Shown here in pieces: positions 61,490 to 61,543 of a stretch of DNA of 61,543 nucleotides. Source of the DNA: Collinsella aerofaciens. GTDB lineage: Bacteria > Actinomycetota > Coriobacteriia > Coriobacteriales > Coriobacteriaceae. Within the stretch, counting starts at the first letter, position 1, and every line of letters starts with the position of its first letter. The translations under genes and the position numbers were made by a program. Below the pieces are notes generated by a model, which was not told the DNA's origin, did not search any database, and saw only the letters and a list, made by a program, of their open reading frames with translations. Where the stretch lies: assembly GCF_005844325.1 (NCBI RefSeq), contig NZ_SPFY01000013.1:1-61543 (forward strand), written 5' to 3'.

Positions 61490-61543
61490 GGCCCGTTCGT
61501 CTAGCGGTTTAGGACGCCGCCCTCTCAAGGCGGAGATCACCAG
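61490..61543 (+). tRNA. tRNA-Glu (CTC), cut by the window edge
   Basis: The sequence begins GGCCCGTTCGTCTAGCGG, typical of tRNA-Glu. The anticodon stem pairs CCGCC with GGCGG around the loop CTCTCAA, giving anticodon CTC. The T arm and acceptor 3' side lie beyond the edge. Confidence 0.9.

Overview
The window reads as core chromosome of a high-GC Gram-positive actinobacterium, most likely a gut member of the Coriobacteriia (Collinsella or a close relative). That placement is inferred from gene content and order, not from a search. The supporting signs are the blocks rsmD-coaD-(SepIVA-like)-DUF177-rpmF-plsX-acpP-rnc-smc-ftsY-ffh and aroK-aroB-pepP-efp-nusB-xseB-tlyA-nadK-recN, a SigB/SigF-type sigma operon, a complete PTS, and GTG/TTG starts with strong Shine-Dalgarno sites. 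Almost every gene is on the + strand. The only - strand genes are an IS110 remnant, a DUF134/NifX protein, a broken cobO, an iron-type alcohol dehydrogenase, one small membrane protein and an RpiR regulator.

Layout. 1-900: a truncated IS110-type transposase with its very GC-rich upstream region, a short palindromic repeat and two identical tRNA-Asn genes. 1-16 kb: Asp23-fakA-recG-rsmD-coaD, then divisome, lipid, ribosome, RNase III, SMC and SRP genes. 16-25 kb: DUF134/NifX regulator divergent from thyA-folA, an RNA methyltransferase, a MATE exporter facing a cobO-like gene with an early stop, ftsH, DUF523 and an alcohol dehydrogenase. 25-35 kb: a T-box-controlled ileS, lspA-rluD, a processive glycosyltransferase, an orphan type-IV-prepilin-type peptidase, dgt and rarA. 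35-38 kb: a membrane coiled-coil protein, an RsbW-like anti-sigma protein, a sigma factor and an AI-2E family membrane protein. 38-52 kb: alaS-ruvX-mltG-yqeG-aroK-aroB-like, then pepP-efp-Asp23-nusB-xseB-tlyA-nadK-recN. 52-60 kb: rpiR, a fructose-type PTS permease, HPr, enzyme I and two 1-phosphofructokinase-like kinases, which together make one sugar uptake and phosphorylation module. 60-61.5 kb: a CCA-adding enzyme and the start of tRNA-Glu.

The less ordinary content lies in pseudoenzymes, regulators and non-coding DNA. An AroB homologue sits in the correct aro position but has lost the expected NAD, metal and substrate residues. An RsbW-fold protein has lost its ATP-binding boxes. A DUF134-NifX fusion keeps a strong internal ribosome site and is fronted by two matching palindromes 53 bp apart. 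Many intergenic gaps hold hairpins that share a GGGAC/GTCCC core, a pattern like REP elements. I found no CRISPR array, prophage or obvious large novel defence locus; most of the window is conserved housekeeping DNA.
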